Assembly: GCA_019635415.1 (NCBI GenBank)
Contig: JAHBZN010000001.1
Span: 1 to 64,000, forward strand
DNA length: 64,000 nucleotides
Source: Ramlibacter sp.
Lineage (GTDB): Bacteria; Pseudomonadota; Gammaproteobacteria; Burkholderiales; Burkholderiaceae_C
Direction: 5' to 3'
Position 1 is the stretch's first letter. Each line of letters opens with the position of its first letter. The notes beneath the pieces were generated by a model, which was given only the letters and a program-made list of their open reading frames with translations, did not search any database and was not told where the DNA came from. The translations under genes and the position numbers were made by a program. Positions 61,775 to 64,000 of the stretch are shown here, piece after piece.

Positions 61775-62578
61775 ATGATGCCGCTGCCCCAGGTCACGGA
61801 CACGCTGAACCACGCCGCGCGGGCGCCCTGGCGCTGGGCGCAGGCCAGCGCGCGCATGGCCCACTTCGCGGCGCTGATCCTGGTGCTGGCGCTGTCGCCG
61901 TCGAGCTACCACCGCGAGAACCGGGCCGCCATGGCCCGGCACATCTACCTGGACACGGCGCCGTTGCTGGGCTGGTTCACGGTGCTGTGCGCGCTGATCA
62001 GCCTGGTGCTCACGCGCATCGTGGTGGTCACCGCGCTGAGCTACGGCCTGTCGCAGTATGCGCTGGAGATGGTCATTCGCGTGCTGGTGCTGGAACTCAT
62101 CCCGCTCACCGCGGCACTGTTCGTGGCCTTGCGTTGCACCTTGCCGCATGGCGCGGAGCTGGCCCGCATGCGCCGCGCGGGCGCGCTCGACGCGCTGCGC
62201 CGCCAGGGGGTGGATCCCGTGGGGCGTGAGCTGCTGCCCCGCGTGGTGGCGGGCGTGTTCTCCACGGTCACGCTGGCGGCGCTGAGCTGCGTGGTGGCCA
62301 TGGTGCTGGCCTACCTGGCTGTCTACGGCTTCAGCTGGGCCGGCCTGCCGGCCTACACGCGGATGTTCGGCCAGGTGTTCAATCCGGCGGTGACGCTGGT
62401 GTTCGTCCTCAAGACCCTGTTTTTCAGCCTGGCCGTTTCGCTCATGCCGGCGGCCTCGGGCCTGTACCCGCGCGTGGCCAGCGGCAGCCGCACCAGCGCC
62501 GAACTGCAGGTGCTGGTGCGGGTGTTCGCGGTGCTGCTGCTGATCGAGGTGGCGTCGCTGGTGGGCAACTACTATTGA
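61775..62578 (+). CDS. MlaE-family ABC transporter permease
   Basis: 267 residues, about five hydrophobic helices. The MlaE core is ELIPLTAALFVALRCTLPHGAELARMRRAGALDALRRQGVDPVGRELLPRVVAGVFSTVTLAALSCVVAMVLAYLAVY, equivalent to the 'EL.P.LTALL.AGR.G...AELG.M' block. Part of an inner-membrane lipid transport complex with MCE proteins. The next gene (MCE) overlaps or abuts its stop. Confidence 0.88.
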   Translation: MMPLPQVTDTLNHAARAPWRWAQASARMAHFAALILVLALSPSSYHRENRAAMARHIYLDTAPLLGWFTVLCALISLVLTRIVVVTALSYGLSQYALEMVIRVLVLELIPLTAALFVALRCTLPHGAELARMRRAGALDALRRQGVDPVGRELLPRVVAGVFSTVTLAALSCVVAMVLAYLAVYGFSWAGLPAYTRMFGQVFNPAVTLVFVLKTLFFSLAVSLMPAASGLYPRVASGSRTSAELQVLVRVFAVLLLIEVASLVGNYY

Positions 62579-62583
62579 GTGAC

Positions 62584-63567
62584 ATGACCGAACCTGACAA
62601 GCCCAGCCCCGATGCCTTGCGGCCCGTGGCCCATGTGGAATTCAAGGCCCTGCTGCTGCTGGTCTTCACGGTGCTGCTGGTCGGCACGTCCGCGTTGTAC
62701 CTGATGTACGCGCGGGGTGCGTTCGAGGCCACGCAGCGCCTGGTGCTGGTGGCTGACGACTCCGAGGGCGTGGTGGTGGGCATGAACCTGACCTTCTCGG
62801 GCTTTCCCATTGGCCGGGTCCGCCGCATCGAGCTGGCCGAGGACGGCAATGCCCGCATCCTGGTGGATGTGCCCACCAAGGACGCCCACTGGCTGCGCCA
62901 GTCCAGCGTGTTCACGCTGGTGCGCGGGGTGCTGGGCAACACCAACATCCGCGCCTACACGGGTGTGCTGACCGACCCTCCGCTGGAGGACGGCGCGGTG
63001 CGCACCGTGCTGCGCGGTGACACCACGGCCGAAATTCCCAAGGTGATCGCGTCGGCCCGGGAGCTGCTGGACAACCTCAACGCCCTGACCGCCGCCGACG
63101 GGGCGCTGGGCACCACGCTGGCTAACCTGCAGGCCACGACCGAAAAGCTCAACGGGCCGCGCGGCGCGCTGGGCGTGGTGGTGGGCAGCGACGCCGCCAA
63201 GATCAGCGCGGCGCTGGACCGCGCCAACACGCTGCTGGCGCGGCTCGACGGCCTGGCGTTGAAGGCCGACGGACTGGCTGGCAAGGCCGATGCCCAGGTG
63301 TTCGGCCCCGAGGGGGTGATGCGCGACATCAAGGCCGCCATTGGCCAGGTCAACGGCCTGCTGGCCGACACGCGGGACAGCCTGAAGAAGATGGACGCGG
63401 TGCTGGTCGAGGCCCAGGCCGTGGGCGCCAATGCGCGCGTGGCCACGGCCGACCTGGGCACGCTGCGCAATGAAGTGGAAGCCAACCTGCGCAAGGTCGA
63501 AAGCCTGGTCAACGAGATCAACCGCAAGTGGCCGTTCGCCCGCGACACGGAGATCAAGCTGCCATGA
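62584..63567 (+). CDS. MlaD/MCE family substrate-binding protein
   Basis: 327 residues from the ATG at 62584 (a TTG at 62575 overlaps the previous stop). One N-terminal transmembrane helix (~24-43, ALLLLVFTVLLVGTSALYLMYA) and an MCE domain (LVLVADDSEGVVVGMNLTFSGFPIGRVRRIELAEDGNARILVDVPTKDAHWL). The C-terminal half is a long helical, coiled-coil-like region rich in heptads (KISAALDRANTLLARLDGLALKADGLAGK...). It forms the periplasmic lipid-binding ring of the transporter. Confidence 0.92.
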   Translation: MTEPDKPSPDALRPVAHVEFKALLLLVFTVLLVGTSALYLMYARGAFEATQRLVLVADDSEGVVVGMNLTFSGFPIGRVRRIELAEDGNARILVDVPTKDAHWLRQSSVFTLVRGVLGNTNIRAYTGVLTDPPLEDGAVRTVLRGDTTAEIPKVIASARELLDNLNALTAADGALGTTLANLQATTEKLNGPRGALGVVVGSDAAKISAALDRANTLLARLDGLALKADGLAGKADAQVFGPEGVMRDIKAAIGQVNGLLADTRDSLKKMDAVLVEAQAVGANARVATADLGTLRNEVEANLRKVESLVNEINRKWPFARDTEIKLP

Positions 63568-64000
63568 GCCCACGCCACCTGCCACAGGCCCTGCTCGCCG
63601 TCGTGCTGGGGTTGCTGGGCGCCTGCGGCAACCAGCCCCCCGTGCCTGACTGGCAGATGGACGCCCAGGGCGCGCTGGCGCGCTTCACCAACGCCTACCT
63701 GGGGGGCAACGCCCGGGTCGAAGCGGCCGAGATGGCCCGGGCCCGCAGCGCGATTGCCAGCACGGGCAAGCCGGTGCTGATGGCGCGCGCCGAACTGACC
63801 CGGTGCGCGGCGCGCGTGGCCAGCCTCGTGCTGGCGCCGTGCGAGGCCTTCGAGCCGTTGCGCCCCGATGTGCCCGCTGCCGAGCGGGCCTATGCCGACT
63901 ATCTGGCGGGCCGCCTGGCGCCGGCTGACGTGGCACTGCTGCCGCCAGCGCAGCGTGCTGTGGCGGCCGGGGCCACCCGTGGCGGGGCGCTTCAGGCCAT
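63564..64000 (+). CDS. Putative lipoprotein of the Mla-type transporter operon (3' partial)
   Basis: The ATG overlaps the MCE stop (ATGA) and the frame stays open to the window end (145 complete codons). MSPRHLPQALLAVVLGLLGACGNQPP carries a lipobox (LLGAC). The visible mature part is helical (WQMDAQGALARFTNAYLGGNARVEAAEMARARSAIASTG). Lipoproteins often complete such MCE systems, but this one does not show the ABC-auxiliary pattern in the visible part. Confidence 0.7.
   Translation, partial: MSPRHLPQALLAVVLGLLGACGNQPPVPDWQMDAQGALARFTNAYLGGNARVEAAEMARARSAIASTGKPVLMARAELTRCAARVASLVLAPCEAFEPLRPDVPAAERAYADYLAGRLAPADVALLPPAQRAVAAGATRGGALQA

Noticed and set aside
1..64000. tRNA/rRNA genes, CRISPR arrays, insertion sequences, prophage or integrase genes
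   Set aside because: None seen: no CCA-ended cloverleaf sequences, no regular spaced repeats, no transposase or integrase motifs in any long frame.

Overview
This window is a piece of a high-GC betaproteobacterial chromosome, most likely from the Comamonadaceae (Acidovorax/Variovorax/Hydrogenophaga-like). The basis is the gene content (a Bug-family binding protein, DUF1840, an archaic chaperone-usher set, a CoA-dependent aminobenzoate operon, livKHMGF with acyl-CoA ligases), the -10 boxes reading TACAGT, and short dispersed repeats of the form TAGCCCTTG...GCTA-loop-TAGC that I recognise from this family. No rRNA, tRNA, CRISPR array, insertion sequence or prophage was seen.

Layout. 1-7.9 kb: a large DUF11/SdrD-like repeat surface protein (5' end outside the window) is translationally coupled to a 1088-residue outer-membrane protein. 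An AT-rich 317-bp regulatory gap and a lipoprotein follow. 7.9-14.8 kb (minus strand): a compact operon of bifunctional aminobenzoyl/salicylyl-CoA monooxygenase-reductase, MarR regulator, enoyl-CoA hydratase, acyl-CoA dehydrogenase, CoA ligase and RidA, resembling the aerobic CoA-dependent 2-aminobenzoate pathway. Its promoter carries a dyad operator. 14.9-16.5 kb: a CFA-synthase-like methyltransferase and DUF1840. 16.6-18.7 kb: SDR, conserved hypothetical and Bug binding protein. 18.9-19.5 kb: exported rhodanese-like protein. 19.5-29.2 kb (minus): PaaK-like ligase, livF, liv binding protein, livM, livH, livG, FadD-like ligase and a second binding protein. Divergent to these is a Crp/Fnr regulator, and an identical 18-bp dyad lies upstream of both minus-strand transcription units.

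29.3-37 kb: Crp/Fnr regulator, 23S rRNA pseudouridine synthase, then an archaic (Csu-like) chaperone-usher pilus operon with two tandem tip-adhesin paralogues. 37.1-40 kb: small membrane protein, OmpR-type response regulator, histidine kinase and a small exported protein; both ends carry CTAA direct repeats on an 11-bp period, probably the regulator's own sites. 40-46.6 kb: htpG with a sigma32-type promoter, glycine-rich lipoprotein, SrkA-like kinase, DUF2855, Ohr/OhrR with operator, and a crotonase. 46.7-54.8 kb: FimV-like membrane protein, GMC oxidoreductase, phosphatidylserine decarboxylase, second DUF11 protein, PurT and a bacterial MACPF (perforin-like) protein. 54.9-64 kb: AMP nucleosidase, small protein, glutathione reductase, LysR, glutathione S-transferase, PNPOx-like protein, MBL-fold/ODP protein, then MlaE-, MlaD- and lipoprotein genes of a lipid ABC transporter, cut by the window end.

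The best candidates for under-described biology are the DUF11-protein/outer-membrane-protein pair, the MACPF protein, the RidA enzyme in the aminobenzoyl-CoA operon, the periodic response-regulator repeats, the duplicated 18-bp operator and the triple hairpin inside the liv operon.
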